DNA of 64,000 nucleotides, taken from JAIBJN01 sp963775395. GTDB lineage: Bacteria; Actinomycetota; Thermoleophilia; Gaiellales; Gaiellaceae. The notes under the pieces are model-generated. The model was not told the DNA's origin, did not search any database, and was given only the letters and a program-made list of their open reading frames with translations. A program made the translations under genes and the position numbers. The stretch is taken from contig CAVZIX010000011.1 of assembly GCA_963775395.1 (NCBI GenBank), positions 20,042 to 84,041 of the forward strand. Direction: 5' to 3'. Numbering within the stretch: the stretch's first letter is position 1; each line of letters starts with the position of its first letter. Below, piece after piece: positions 24,995-33,580 of the stretch.

Positions 24995-25843
24995 CTAGGA
25001 CCGGGACCGGACGGACCCCCCGATCAATCTTGTGCCGCCCGCAGCGAAGTACGCCGTGGCCGCTTCGCCGACCGCCCGCGTCGCCGCGTAGGCGATGCCG
25101 CCCTTCACGGCCCAGCCGAAGCCAGGGACGAGGCCGACCAGCTGGCGGGCGACGGTGCGGAAGCCGAGCGCGGCGGCCACCACGGTCAGGATCTCGAAGG
25201 CGCGCTCCTTGTCCAGCTCCTCCCCGTGCGCCGCGGCGATGCGCAGCACCATGCGGATCTGGTTGAGCGTCAGCACCGGAAAGTCCGCGCCGGGAATGAA
25301 GATGGCGACGCCGAGCACGCCGTTCTGCAGCGAGAACTTCTTGATGATCTGCTCGACGATCGCGGGCCGAAGCGCGGGGAGGCGCGCAGCGAGCTGGTAG
25401 CTCGCCTCGTCGGCGCGGTCGGCGATGCGTTCGGCCAGGTCCTCGATCGGCAGCGGCTCGCCGGGCGCCACGAGGACGATGTCCGTGTCGAGGACATAGG
25501 GCACGGTCGGGATCTCGCCCTCGGGAACGCCGACAAGCACGCAGACGACGCCCACGCCCTTGCGGATCGCGAGCCTCACCGACGTCTCGTCCTCCTCGCT
25601 CGGCTGCGGGCCGTCGACGGCGTAGACGACGACACGCGCGCCCTCGACGTCGTAGGCCGAGAGCGGCTTGCCCGATAGGTCGCGCACGGCTTCGGCGTCG
25701 CCGCCCTCGACGAAGGCCGCCCGGATCGCCCCCGCGTGCTCGGCCGCGCCGGCGACCAGGATCGGCCGGAAGTCCTGCTCGACCGCGTGGAGCTCCTTGA
25801 GCACGCCCCAGACAGACATCGGGCTGATCGGAAGGCGAGCCAC
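24995..25843 (-). CDS. DUF697/YcjF-like GTPase-associated membrane protein
   Basis: The 282-aa protein has an N-terminal Rossmann-like part (FRPILVAGAAEHAGAIRAAF, with VVVYAVDGPQPSEEDE), then the DUF697-like C-terminal half. That half carries IVEQIIKKFSLQNGVLGVAI, then IPGADFPVLTLNQIRMVLRI and VARQLVGLVPGFGWAVKGGI. No G-domain P-loop is visible, unlike YcjX/YfjP partners, so this is the regulatory half alone. The GTG at 25843 overlaps the rodA stop (TAGTG); an ATG at 25819 is the alternative. Placement directly after rodA suggests a cell-envelope link, by context only. Confidence 0.7.
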   Translation of the reverse strand: MARLPISPMSVWGVLKELHAVEQDFRPILVAGAAEHAGAIRAAFVEGGDAEAVRDLSGKPLSAYDVEGARVVVYAVDGPQPSEEDETSVRLAIRKGVGVVCVLVGVPEGEIPTVPYVLDTDIVLVAPGEPLPIEDLAERIADRADEASYQLAARLPALRPAIVEQIIKKFSLQNGVLGVAIFIPGADFPVLTLNQIRMVLRIAAAHGEELDKERAFEILTVVAAALGFRTVARQLVGLVPGFGWAVKGGIAYAATRAVGEAATAYFAAGGTRLIGGSVRSRS

Positions 25844-27027
25844 TAGCGAGCGCCCGCGAGGCGCCCACGGACGTGAATCGCCTCGAGCATGCCGATCATG
25901 AGCAGCGTCGTGATGAGCGAGCTGCCGCCGTAGGACACGAGCGGCAGCGGGATGCCGGTGACCGGTGCGATCCCGATCGTCATCCCGACGTTGATGAAGA
26001 GCTGGATCAGGAGCGCGAAGACGATCGAGCCCGCCACGACCGCGGAGAAGAGATCGCGCGCGACGGCCACGATCTTGACGCCGCGCCAGATGATCAGCGC
26101 GTACAGCACGAGCAGGATCGTCGCGCCGAGGAAGCCGCGCTGCTCGGCGAGCGACGAGAAGATGAAGTCGGTCGAGTGCTCGGGGAGATAGTTGAACCTC
26201 GTCTGCGTCGCCTGGGCGACGCCGCGGCCGTCGAGGCCGCCGGAGCCGACGGCCGTGATCGACTGGTTGACGTTGTACGTCGAGCCGCTCGGGTCGATGT
26301 CGGGATCGACGAACCCGATCAGGCGGTCCCGCTGGTAGGGCTCGAGCACCTCCACCCCGGCGGACGGGAGGAACCAGAGCAGCGCCCCCGCCACGAGGGC
26401 GGCGGCGATCCCGAGCACCGCGAGGTGCCGCCACGGCGTGCCGCCGAAGAAGAGCGCCCCGAGCACGCACGCGCCGTACACCAGCGACGTGCCGAAGTCG
26501 GGCTCCTTGAAGACGAGCGCGGTAAGCGGGAGAGCGATGGCCACGATCCCGAGCGTCGTCCTCCACTCGTTCATGCGGTGCCGCCGCTCGGCCACGAAGC
26601 CGGCCAGCGCGAAGATGAGAGCGAGCTTGCCGAGCTCGGACGGCTGGAAGTTGAAGAAGCCGATCTCGATCCAGCGCTTCGACCCGCGCACCTCCTCGGC
26701 CAGGACGAACACGGAGAGGAGCAGGACGAGCGAGGCGCAGTAGAACGGGATGCGCAGCCGCCGGTAGACGTCGGGGTTCACCACCATCGTGAAAGCGAGG
26801 AGGAGACCGCCGACGGCGACGTAGATGAGCTGCCGGTAGACGTAGAACTCGGGGTCCCCGGCCACGTCGCTGCGCGTCACGGACTCGAGCACCCAGAGCC
26901 CGTAGGCCACGAGGCCACCGGCCGCGAAGAGCAGCAGGTAGTCGACGTGGCGCAGGAACGCGCCGAGCTCCCAGGCGGCCGCCTGCGCGCGGGTCGGCTG
27001 CGGGATCCGGTTGACGGGGGTGGCCAT
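25843..27027 (-). CDS. rodA: SEDS peptidoglycan polymerase RodA
   Basis: The 394-aa polytopic protein has ten membrane segments. SEDS signatures are visible as RGSKRWIEIGFFNFQPSELGK, FKEPDFGTSLVYG (with the catalytic Asp region) and the C-terminal GIPLPLVSYGGSSLI. RodA polymerises glycan strands in the elongasome together with PBP2 (mrdA). The ATG at 27027 shares one base with the mrdA stop (TGATG). Upstream in-frame sequence is mrdA shadow. Confidence 0.96.
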   Translation of the reverse strand: MATPVNRIPQPTRAQAAAWELGAFLRHVDYLLLFAAGGLVAYGLWVLESVTRSDVAGDPEFYVYRQLIYVAVGGLLLAFTMVVNPDVYRRLRIPFYCASLVLLLSVFVLAEEVRGSKRWIEIGFFNFQPSELGKLALIFALAGFVAERRHRMNEWRTTLGIVAIALPLTALVFKEPDFGTSLVYGACVLGALFFGGTPWRHLAVLGIAAALVAGALLWFLPSAGVEVLEPYQRDRLIGFVDPDIDPSGSTYNVNQSITAVGSGGLDGRGVAQATQTRFNYLPEHSTDFIFSSLAEQRGFLGATILLVLYALIIWRGVKIVAVARDLFSAVVAGSIVFALLIQLFINVGMTIGIAPVTGIPLPLVSYGGSSLITTLLMIGMLEAIHVRGRLAGAR

Positions 27028-28922
27028 CAGTCGGACTCCTGGATCGCCGCCGAGTAGCTGCCCGGCTCGACGTTGAAGTAGTCCTCGAAGACTTTCAGCG
27101 CCACGGGAGCAGCCGCCTCGCCGCCGTGGCCGCCGTTCTCGATCAGGGCGCAGACGGCGATCTCGGGCTTCTGGAACGGCCCGTAGCCGCACCACCAGGA
27201 CTGGTCACGCAAGCCCAGGAAGCCCGGCAGCGACGCGACCTTCTCGGCCGTCCCGGTCTTGCCGGCGATCGGAACGGGGAAGCCGCCGAAGACGCTCTGC
27301 GACGTGCCGTAGCTCGCGTGGGTGGCGTCGAAGAGACCCTCCTGCACGACGCTGAGGTTGTAGGGGTCGATGTTCAGGTCGACCGGCGGCTTCGGCGTGA
27401 ACGGCCTCAGGACGACCGCAGGCTCACCCTCGTTCCGGGGCTCCTCGACGGCCTTGACGAGGTGCGGCTCGACGAGCTTCCCGCCGTTGGCGATCATCGC
27501 GTAGGCCCGCGTCATCTGGAGCGGCGTCACGAGCAGGTCGCCCTGGCCGATGGCCAGCTGGACGGAGTCGCCGCTCGTCCAGATCTTGTCGATCTCGCTC
27601 TCGAACGTGCGCTGGCGCCACTCGAGCGTGGGGACGAGCCCCTTCGACTCGGGCCCGAGGTCGACGCCGGTCGGCTTGCCGAAGCCCATTCGCCTCGACC
27701 AGCGCTGCAGCGGCGAGCCCTCGAGCCGGTAGAAGCGGAGCGCGACGTCGTAGAAGTACGTGTCGCAGGAGTTGGCGAGCGCCGTGGAGAGGATCATCGG
27801 CTCGTTCCGATACGGGTCCCAGTTCATGAACGTCTGCTTGTCGACGACCATCTTCCCGGTGCACTGGATGACCTCCCCCGCGCTCAGCAGGTTCTCCTCG
27901 AGCGCGGCGAGCGCGGTGATCGGCTTGAACGTCGAACCGGGCGGATAGGTGCCGTCGATCGCGCGGTTGAGCGTCGGAAAGTTCGCGCTCTTGTCGGCCA
28001 GGGCCTTCAGGTCCTTCTCGTCGACCGTGCCGACGTAGGTGCTCGGGTCGAACGTCGGGTTGGACGCCAGCGCCAGGATCTCGCCCGTGTTCACGTTCAT
28101 CGCCACGAGCGCGCCGCCGTTCGCGGCCCACTCGCCGTTGTCGTGGGCTAGCCGGACGCCGAAGGCGAGCGCTTCTTCGGCAGTGCGCTGGAGCTCGTCG
28201 TCGATCGTGAGTCGGAGGCTGTCGCCGGACTCCGGCATCTGGCTGAACTGCCGCTCGCTCGTCACGCGCCCGAGCGCGTCGACGTAGACCTGGCCGACGC
28301 CCGGCTGCCCGCGCAGGTACGAGTCGTAGGCGGCCTCGATGCCGGTCTGGCCGATGCGGTCGCCGGCCGCAAGCGTGGTGTTCGGGCGCGCCGCCAGCTG
28401 TTTGGCCGTGATCTCGGACTCGTAGCCGAGGATCTGCGCGCCGATCACGCCCTGCTCGTAGCGGCGCAGGTAGGTCTCCGTGATCTGCACCCCGGGGAAC
28501 TCGGTCTGGTGCTCGAGGAGGAAGGCCGCCCGGCGGTCACCGACGTCGGCACTGATGGTCACGGGTGTGAGCGGATCGTTCGCGAGCTGCTTCGTGACCT
28601 TGGCCCCCACGACCTTAGGGCGCAGGCCGAGGACGCGGGCGAGGCGCTTGATCATCGCGGCGCGCCGCGCGTAGGACACATCCTCGAGCGCTGCCGGCCA
28701 CACCTGGACGAGCGTGCCGGGCATGTTCGTGACCAGCACGTCGCCGTCGCGGTCGACGATCGGGCCGCGCTGCGCCTGGAGGCGGAAGCTGCGGATCTGG
28801 TTGTTCTGCGCGTCGGACAGATACTGGTCGCCGGAGATCACCTGCAGGGCCCAGAGCCGGAAGAAGAGCGCGCAGAAGACGATGATGGCGAGCACGCCGA
28901 AGATCCCGAGGCGAACCGCCAT
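27027..28922 (-). CDS. mrdA: Penicillin-binding protein 2 (elongasome transpeptidase)
   Basis: From ATG 28922 the protein is 631 aa: a membrane anchor at the very N-terminus (FGVLAIIVFCALFFRLWALQ), the PBP dimerisation domain, then the transpeptidase. The active-site Ser lies in GTYPPGSTFKPITAL, SxN in LANSCDTYF and KTGT in PIAGKTGTAEKV. It crosslinks side-wall peptidoglycan with RodA. Family members normally have about 30 residues before the anchor. Here that segment (SKPARDP ... VEEPYRFSPQ) is open in frame back to a CTG at 29012, overlapping mreD by 8 nt and preceded by GAGGTGAG. The true start may be that CTG, giving 661 aa. Confidence 0.95.
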   Translation of the reverse strand: MAVRLGIFGVLAIIVFCALFFRLWALQVISGDQYLSDAQNNQIRSFRLQAQRGPIVDRDGDVLVTNMPGTLVQVWPAALEDVSYARRAAMIKRLARVLGLRPKVVGAKVTKQLANDPLTPVTISADVGDRRAAFLLEHQTEFPGVQITETYLRRYEQGVIGAQILGYESEITAKQLAARPNTTLAAGDRIGQTGIEAAYDSYLRGQPGVGQVYVDALGRVTSERQFSQMPESGDSLRLTIDDELQRTAEEALAFGVRLAHDNGEWAANGGALVAMNVNTGEILALASNPTFDPSTYVGTVDEKDLKALADKSANFPTLNRAIDGTYPPGSTFKPITALAALEENLLSAGEVIQCTGKMVVDKQTFMNWDPYRNEPMILSTALANSCDTYFYDVALRFYRLEGSPLQRWSRRMGFGKPTGVDLGPESKGLVPTLEWRQRTFESEIDKIWTSGDSVQLAIGQGDLLVTPLQMTRAYAMIANGGKLVEPHLVKAVEEPRNEGEPAVVLRPFTPKPPVDLNIDPYNLSVVQEGLFDATHASYGTSQSVFGGFPVPIAGKTGTAEKVASLPGFLGLRDQSWWCGYGPFQKPEIAVCALIENGGHGGEAAAPVALKVFEDYFNVEPGSYSAAIQESD

Positions 28923-29004
28923 CTGGGGAGAGAAGCGGTACGGCTCCTCGACGCGCGGGTCGGGCGGGAGGAAGCCTGGCCCGCGGGACGGATCCCTTGC
29001 CGGC

Positions 29005-29526
29005 TTAGACAGCGGGGCTCACCTCGCGGCGGATGCCCACACTGGGCGGCAGCAAGCGGGCGCAGAGGCCGTACAGCGGGTAGGCGAGGAGCATGTTGAG
29101 CGCGAGGCTCGGGAGCAGCACGGCGAGGAAGAGCTGCGACGCGGCGATGGTCTCCCCGAGCATGAAGTGGAGCACCGCCGAGCCGAGTGTCACCCCGGCC
29201 GTCGCGAGCGCGACGGCGATCAGGAGCGGGTGCACGGACGTGCGCGTCGTGACCTCGCCGAAGCGTCCAGTCGCGTATCCCGCGATCGTGAGGAGGAGCG
29301 AGGTCATCCCGAAGGTGCCCAGGGACGCCGTGTCGAGGACGAGGCCCGCAGCGAACCCGCCGACGGCGCCGAAGATCGGCCCGCGCAGGAGCGAGACGGC
29401 GACGAGCGTGACCAGCACGACGTTCGGGTGCCCCTCGCCGACCTCGATCCACTCCGCAATGGAGATCTGCACGACGGTGGCGAGGAGGATCAAACCCCCG
29501 GCCTTCACTGCGTCGATCCCTGTCAC
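29005..29526 (-). CDS. mreD: Rod shape-determining protein MreD
   Basis: The 173-aa protein has five membrane helices and a conserved central PIFGAVGGFAAGLVLDTASLG, matching MreD. It is a membrane partner linking MreB/MreC to the wall machinery. The GTG start overlaps the mreC stop by 4 nt (GTGA). The mreB-mreC-mreD-mrdA-rodA order is the classical elongasome operon. Confidence 0.92.
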   Translation of the reverse strand: MTGIDAVKAGGLILLATVVQISIAEWIEVGEGHPNVVLVTLVAVSLLRGPIFGAVGGFAAGLVLDTASLGTFGMTSLLLTIAGYATGRFGEVTTRTSVHPLLIAVALATAGVTLGSAVLHFMLGETIAASQLFLAVLLPSLALNMLLAYPLYGLCARLLPPSVGIRREVSPAV

Positions 29527-30500
29527 GGCTGGTTCGTTTGTCCCTGGTTCGCTCCCCGTGCCCGTGCCGGACGCTGGGCCCGTGGGATCTCGTCGAGCAC
29601 GATCACCTCCGACAGCGAGTCGAAATCGACGAACGGCGTCACCTGGACGCGCTTGTAGAGATCGACGTCCTGCTGGCCGACCGACTCAACCGTCCCGATT
29701 GGGATGCCGGCCGGGTACAGGGACTCGAACTTTCGAGTCGTCCAGCCGGCCGTCACGACAAGGTTGCCCGGCTCGACCAGCTCGTCCTTGGCTACTTGGT
29801 CGAGAACGAGCGTGGAGGCGCTCGGTCCCGCCTCGATCATCCCCCAGGCGTCGCTCTCGAGGATGGAGGCCGTCACGGCGCTGTCCTGATCGGTGATGAG
29901 GATCACCTTGGCGCTGTCGCCCGTCAGCTCGGTGACGAGGCCCACGAGGCCGTCGTCGGTGACGACGGGGGCGTTCTTGACGATGCCGTCATCCTTCCCG
30001 GCGGCGATCAGGATCTCCTGGGTGAACGGGTTCGACGGCCGGTGGACGACGGTGGCCACGATCGGGTTGTAGCCCTCGGGGAACCGAGGCCCGGTGATGT
30101 AGGTGGCGATCGCGTCCAGACGCTCGGCCTCGCGCGCGGCGGTCTGGCTGGCGATGGCGAGCTGGCGGAGGCGCTCGTTCTCCTTCTTCAGCTCGTCGTT
30201 CTCGGACTTCGCGTCGAGAAGGTCCGAGACGTAGCCCCAGCCGTCGCGGAACGGGCGTGAGATGCGCTCGCCGGCGACCTCGAAGGGCATGAGGACGGAG
30301 ACGCCGATCCGCTGTGCGGCATGGAGCGGTCCGTCGTCGGACTCTCGGAAATGCAAAGTGATGAGCGCGAGCGAGATAAGCACGAGCACGGCGGCAACGA
30401 GCCGCGCCCTGAATGCGCGCCCCGATCTCGAGGAAGGGCCCTCACCGCGCCGGACGGGAGCGTCCAGCACCGGGAGCCGTGCTGTGCGTTGCCGAGGCAC
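29523..30500 (-). CDS. mreC: Rod shape-determining protein MreC
   Basis: The 325-aa protein has a basic cytoplasmic head, one membrane helix (about 33-50), a coiled coil (AKSENDELKKENERLRQLA, about 95-125), and the beta-rich MreC domain (e.g. DDGIVKNAPVVTDDGLVGLV). A Gln/Arg-rich tail ends the protein. MreC scaffolds PBP2-RodA in the extracytoplasmic space. The start is GTG. It lies 66 nt downstream of mreB. Confidence 0.94.
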   Translation of the reverse strand: MPRQRTARLPVLDAPVRRGEGPSSRSGRAFRARLVAAVLVLISLALITLHFRESDDGPLHAAQRIGVSVLMPFEVAGERISRPFRDGWGYVSDLLDAKSENDELKKENERLRQLAIASQTAAREAERLDAIATYITGPRFPEGYNPIVATVVHRPSNPFTQEILIAAGKDDGIVKNAPVVTDDGLVGLVTELTGDSAKVILITDQDSAVTASILESDAWGMIEAGPSASTLVLDQVAKDELVEPGNLVVTAGWTTRKFESLYPAGIPIGTVESVGQQDVDLYKRVQVTPFVDFDSLSEVIVLDEIPRAQRPARARGANQGQTNQP

Positions 30501-30566
30501 GGAACCGACCAGTGTAGTGAATCGCCCGGAAACCGCGAACCGGGACGATGCCTGGCGTCGAGGGCT

Positions 30567-31616
30567 CTAGCGCCTTCGGCCGTTGCGCTGACGCGCCTTG
30601 GCCGAGCGGTGGATGACCTCGAACTCCTCCAGGCTCCGGCCGGAGCCGACCGCGACGCAGGTCAGCGGCGACTCTGCGAGTTGCACCGGCATCTGCGTCT
30701 CCTCGCGCAAGCGCTCGGCGAGCCCGGTGAGCAGGGCGCCGCCGCCGGCGAGGACGATGCCGCGGTCCATGATGTCCGCGGCGAGCTCGGGCGGAGTCTT
30801 GTCGAGCGTCGACTTGATCGCGTCGATGATCTGACCCACGGGCTCGTCGAGAGCGCGGCGCACTTCCTCCGTGGTGATCACGACCGTCTTCGGGAGGCCG
30901 GTGAGCATGTCGCGGCCGCGCACCTCCGCGGAGACCTCCTGCGGGAGCTCCCACGCAGAGCCGATCTCGAGCTTCAGCTCCTCCGAGGTCTGCTGGCCGA
31001 TGAGGAGCTTGTACTCCTTCTTGATGTGGGCCATGATCGCCTCGTCCATCTCGTCGCCGCCCACGCGGATGGACTGCGAGACGACGATGCCGCCGAGCGA
31101 GATGACGGCGACCTCGGTCGTGCCGCCGCCGATGTCCACGATCATGTTCCCGGTCGGCTCGGAGACCGGAAGGCCCGCGCCGATCGCGGCGGCCATCGGC
31201 TCCTCGATCAGGTAGGCCTGGCGCGCGCCGGCGCTGAGGGTGGCCTCCTCGACCGCACGCTTCTCGACGCCGGTCACGCCGCTGGGGACGCAGACGACGA
31301 CGCGCGGGTGCGCGAAGCGGTTGTGGTGCACCTTCTGGATGAAGTGGCGGAGCATCTGCTCGGTGACGTCGAAGTCGGCGATGACGCCGTCCTTCAGCGG
31401 CCGGATGGCCGAGATCGTCCCGGGCGTCCGCCCGAGCATCCGCTTCGCCTCGATCCCCACCGCGTGCACCTCGCCGGTGCGCTGGTCGATCGCGACCACG
31501 GACGGCTCGGAGAGCACGATCCCACGCCCGCGCACATACACGAGGGTGTTCGCAGTCCCCAGGTCGACGGCCATTTCACGCCCGCCCATCCCGCTCAGGT
31601 AGCCCCAGAAGCTCAT
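30567..31616 (-). CDS. mreB: Rod shape-determining actin homologue MreB
   Basis: The 349-aa protein contains the actin-fold nucleotide motifs AVDLGTANTLVYVRG (phosphate 1), VDIGGGTTEVAVISLGG (phosphate 2) and IVLAGGGALLTGL (adenosine). It forms membrane-associated filaments guiding the elongasome. The ATG at 31616 gives the typical MreB N-terminus. The gene starts the mre operon; its promoter must lie within 31617-31670 or across the neighbouring transposase unit. Its presence indicates a rod-shaped cell. Confidence 0.97.
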   Translation of the reverse strand: MSFWGYLSGMGGREMAVDLGTANTLVYVRGRGIVLSEPSVVAIDQRTGEVHAVGIEAKRMLGRTPGTISAIRPLKDGVIADFDVTEQMLRHFIQKVHHNRFAHPRVVVCVPSGVTGVEKRAVEEATLSAGARQAYLIEEPMAAAIGAGLPVSEPTGNMIVDIGGGTTEVAVISLGGIVVSQSIRVGGDEMDEAIMAHIKKEYKLLIGQQTSEELKLEIGSAWELPQEVSAEVRGRDMLTGLPKTVVITTEEVRRALDEPVGQIIDAIKSTLDKTPPELAADIMDRGIVLAGGGALLTGLAERLREETQMPVQLAESPLTCVAVGSGRSLEEFEVIHRSAKARQRNGRRR

Positions 31617-31670
31617 CGAGATCTCGCTGAGTGTAACGACAGGCTGCGCGCGCCCCTAACGGCCCCGTCT

Positions 31671-31694
31671 AGGTGCCTGGCACCTGGACATGTC
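31671..31694. repeat. REP-like palindrome, left flank of the RAYT transposase
   Basis: AGGTGCCTGGCACCT is a 15-bp palindrome (7-bp arms, T centre) followed by GGACATGTC. It is an imperfect inverted copy of 32336-32357, sharing GGTGCC-GGCAC-TGGAC-TG. Its position between mreB and the transposase marks the left boundary of the unit. Confidence 0.75.
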
Positions 31695-31769
31695 TCACGG
31701 CTGCCAATTCATTGCCGCGAAAGAGAGTCAGCGCGAGTCTCCACCCGCGCAGGGCTACACCATGAGCGA

Positions 31770-32372
31770 GTGCCCCGACACCCTCGACCACGGTTCCCGG
31801 GTGCCGTCTATCACGTGACGGCACGGGGCATTCGCGGAACCCCAGTCTTCACCAGCGCCAGTGAACGACGACGCTTTCTGATGCTCCTGAATGAAACCTC
31901 GACGGCGCTTCGCTGGGAGTGCTTCGCGTACTGCTTGATGACGAACCACTACCACCTGGTCGTGGCGACCCCCGAGCCAAGCATCTCCATCGGTATGCAC
32001 CGGCTCAACGGTGCATACGCACGCTGGTTCAATAGGTCCCACGGCCACCAGGGTCACCTTTTTCAGGCGAGGTTCCACTCGGCCCTGGTCGAGCGGGACT
32101 CCCACCTACTCGAGGCCTGCCGGTACGTCGTCTTGAATCCCGTTCGCGCCGGCCTCGTGCAAGCACCGTCGGACTGGAATTGGAGTAGCTATCGATCAAC
32201 GGTGGAAGCTGGCGCACAACCGAGCTTTCTCGCTTCCGGCGCACTCCTCGAGCTGTTCGGTTCAGACACTGACTCGAGCCGGCGAACGTTCGAACGATTC
32301 GTTCAAGACGGGCAACGGCAGCTCGGCTCTTCCGGCCACGTCCAAGTGCCTGGCACCGGGGCGTGGCTCTAG
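31770..32372 (+). CDS. REP-associated tyrosine transposase (RAYT, Y1/HUH type)
   Basis: The 200-aa protein from GTG 31770 reads MPRHPRPRFPGAVYHVTARG, the RAYT opening. The HUH motif is in TNHYHLVVATP, and the catalytic Tyr with its context is EACRYVVLNPVRAGL. An upstream ATG at 31762 is out of frame. RAYTs are domesticated IS200/IS605 relatives that act on REP palindromes in single-stranded DNA. Here palindromes lie on both sides, and the protein's C-terminus (VQVPGTGAWL) is itself encoded within the right palindrome. The stop overlaps the maf stop in CTAG. All catalytic residues look intact. Confidence 0.88.
   Translation: MPRHPRPRFPGAVYHVTARGIRGTPVFTSASERRRFLMLLNETSTALRWECFAYCLMTNHYHLVVATPEPSISIGMHRLNGAYARWFNRSHGHQGHLFQARFHSALVERDSHLLEACRYVVLNPVRAGLVQAPSDWNWSSYRSTVEAGAQPSFLASGALLELFGSDTDSSRRTFERFVQDGQRQLGSSGHVQVPGTGAWL
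32336..32357. repeat. REP-like palindrome, right flank of the RAYT transposase
   Basis: GTGCCTGGCACC (32346-32357) preceded by CACGTCCAA is the inverted partner of 31671-31694. The pair forms a BIME-like arrangement around the transposase. This copy lies inside the coding sequence of the transposase C-terminus. Confidence 0.72.
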
Positions 32373-32962
32373 CCGACGTTGTAGGCGCCCGGGAAGTGGT
32401 CGGCTAGGTGGCCGATCAGGAGGGCTGCTGGGAGGCCCACGACATTGAGGTAGTCGCCCTCGATGCGTTCGACTAGGGCGGCGCCCTTGGCCTGGATGGC
32501 GTACGCGCCCGCGCGGTTGCGCCACTCGTTCGTGGCGACGTAGCGCGCGACGTCGCGCGGGGTGAGGTCGCGGAACGTGACCCGCGTCTCGGCGTGGTCG
32601 ACGACCTCCCAGCCCGGGGCGAGGAGGCAGAGGCCCGAGACGACGACGTGCGTGTGCCCGCCGAGGCGGGTGAGCATGTCGACCGCGTCGCCCTCGCCCT
32701 CCGGCTTGCCGAGCACCGCGTCGCCGAGCACGACGGCCGTGTCCACCCCCAGCACCGGCCGCTCGCCGGCCTCACCCGCGACCGAGCGCGCCTTGCCCTT
32801 CGCGTGCGCCCGCACGAGCTCGACCGGGCCGAGCCCCGCGTCGTCCCGCTCCTCGTATCGCGGCGCGACCACGTCGAACGGAATGCCAAGCTGATCGAGG
32901 ATCGCGCGCCGCTGCGGCGAGGTCGACGCGAGGAGAAGAGGAAGGACCGGCGGCGCGCTCAG
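32369..32962 (-). CDS. maf: Maf-like nucleoside triphosphate pyrophosphatase
   Basis: The core begins LPLLLASTSPQRRAILDQLG, followed by GERPVLGVDTAVVLGDAVLGKP, then LGGHTHVVVSGLCLL and GAYAIQAKGAALVERIEGDY, all Maf/YhdE signatures. It removes non-canonical or modified nucleotides. No ATG, GTG or TTG lies in frame at the right distance: the nearest is TTG at 33067, 100 nt inside ndk. CTG at 32962, 4 nt after the ndk stop, gives 197 aa, the usual family length, and would rely on reinitiation after ndk. Function is confident, the start is not. Confidence 0.88.
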   Translation of the reverse strand: MSAPPVLPLLLASTSPQRRAILDQLGIPFDVVAPRYEERDDAGLGPVELVRAHAKGKARSVAGEAGERPVLGVDTAVVLGDAVLGKPEGEGDAVDMLTRLGGHTHVVVSGLCLLAPGWEVVDHAETRVTFRDLTPRDVARYVATNEWRNRAGAYAIQAKGAALVERIEGDYLNVVGLPAALLIGHLADHFPGAYNVG

Positions 32963-32966
32963 GCCG

Positions 32967-33383
32967 TCACACGAGCTCGCCGTCGGAGAACCAGAGCGCG
33001 ATCTCCCGCTCGGCCGACTCGAGCGAGTCCGAGCCGTGGACGAGGTTGTCCGGCATCGCGAGCGCAAGGTCGCCGCGGATCGTCCCGGGAGCCGAGTCGA
33101 CGGGGTTCGTCGATCCCATCGTCGTCCGCACGACCTTCACCGCGGACTCGCCCTCGAGCACGAACGCGAGCGTCGGCGAGGACGTGATGAACTCGACCAG
33201 CTCGCCGAAGAACGGCTTCTCGCGATGCTCGCCGTAGTGCTCTCCTGCGAGAGCTTCGTCGACGTGGACGAGCTTCGCGGCCCGCACCTCGAGGCCACGC
33301 TGCTCGAAGCGCGCGAGGATCTCGCCCGCGAGCCGGCGCTGCATCGCGTCGGGCTTGATCAGGACGAGTGTGCGTTCCGCCAT
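32967..33383 (-). CDS. ndk: Nucleoside diphosphate kinase
   Basis: The 138-aa protein begins MAERTLVLIKPDAMQRRLAGEI and has FFGELVEFITSSP. The active-site histidine lies in DNLVHGSDSLESAEREI, the NDK signature. It balances NTP pools. Its first 25 nt overlap the preceding small membrane protein gene, indicating tight coupling in the valS-folC operon. Confidence 0.97.
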   Translation of the reverse strand: MAERTLVLIKPDAMQRRLAGEILARFEQRGLEVRAAKLVHVDEALAGEHYGEHREKPFFGELVEFITSSPTLAFVLEGESAVKVVRTTMGSTNPVDSAPGTIRGDLALAMPDNLVHGSDSLESAEREIALWFSDGELV

Positions 33384-33571
33384 CGCCGCTCTTCCTCGCG
33401 GATCCGCCGCAGCCGTGCCTCCTCGGGCTCGTCGCGCTTCCTCGCCTTCCAGAAGATCCAGCTCACGTACCCGAGCACGAACCAGGGGATGATCATCGCG
33501 AAGAGGGCGATGATCGAGAGGATCAGCGATCCACCGCTCTCCGGAGCGTGCATCTGGGCGAGCACCTGCAC
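33359..33571 (-). CDS. Small membrane protein (70 aa)
   Basis: One strong membrane segment (SLILSIIALFAMIIPWFVLG) is followed by a highly charged C-terminus (WKARKRDEPEEARLRRIREE). No family is recognised. The start is GTG 33571 or an ATG 18 nt later. It lies between the zinc-ribbon protein (9 nt gap) and ndk (25-nt overlap), clearly in the operon. It is one of two small membrane proteins here. Confidence 0.65.
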   Translation of the reverse strand: MQVLAQMHAPESGGSLILSIIALFAMIIPWFVLGYVSWIFWKARKRDEPEEARLRRIREEERRWRNAHSS

Positions 33572-33580
33572 GCCCTCAGG

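Noticed and set aside
30321..31640. A 683-codon rightward frame running from inside mreC into the RAYT transposase, suggesting a larger fusion protein.
   Set aside because: The first two thirds are antisense to mreB and mreC and have shadow composition. The transposase family N-terminus begins at GTG 31770.
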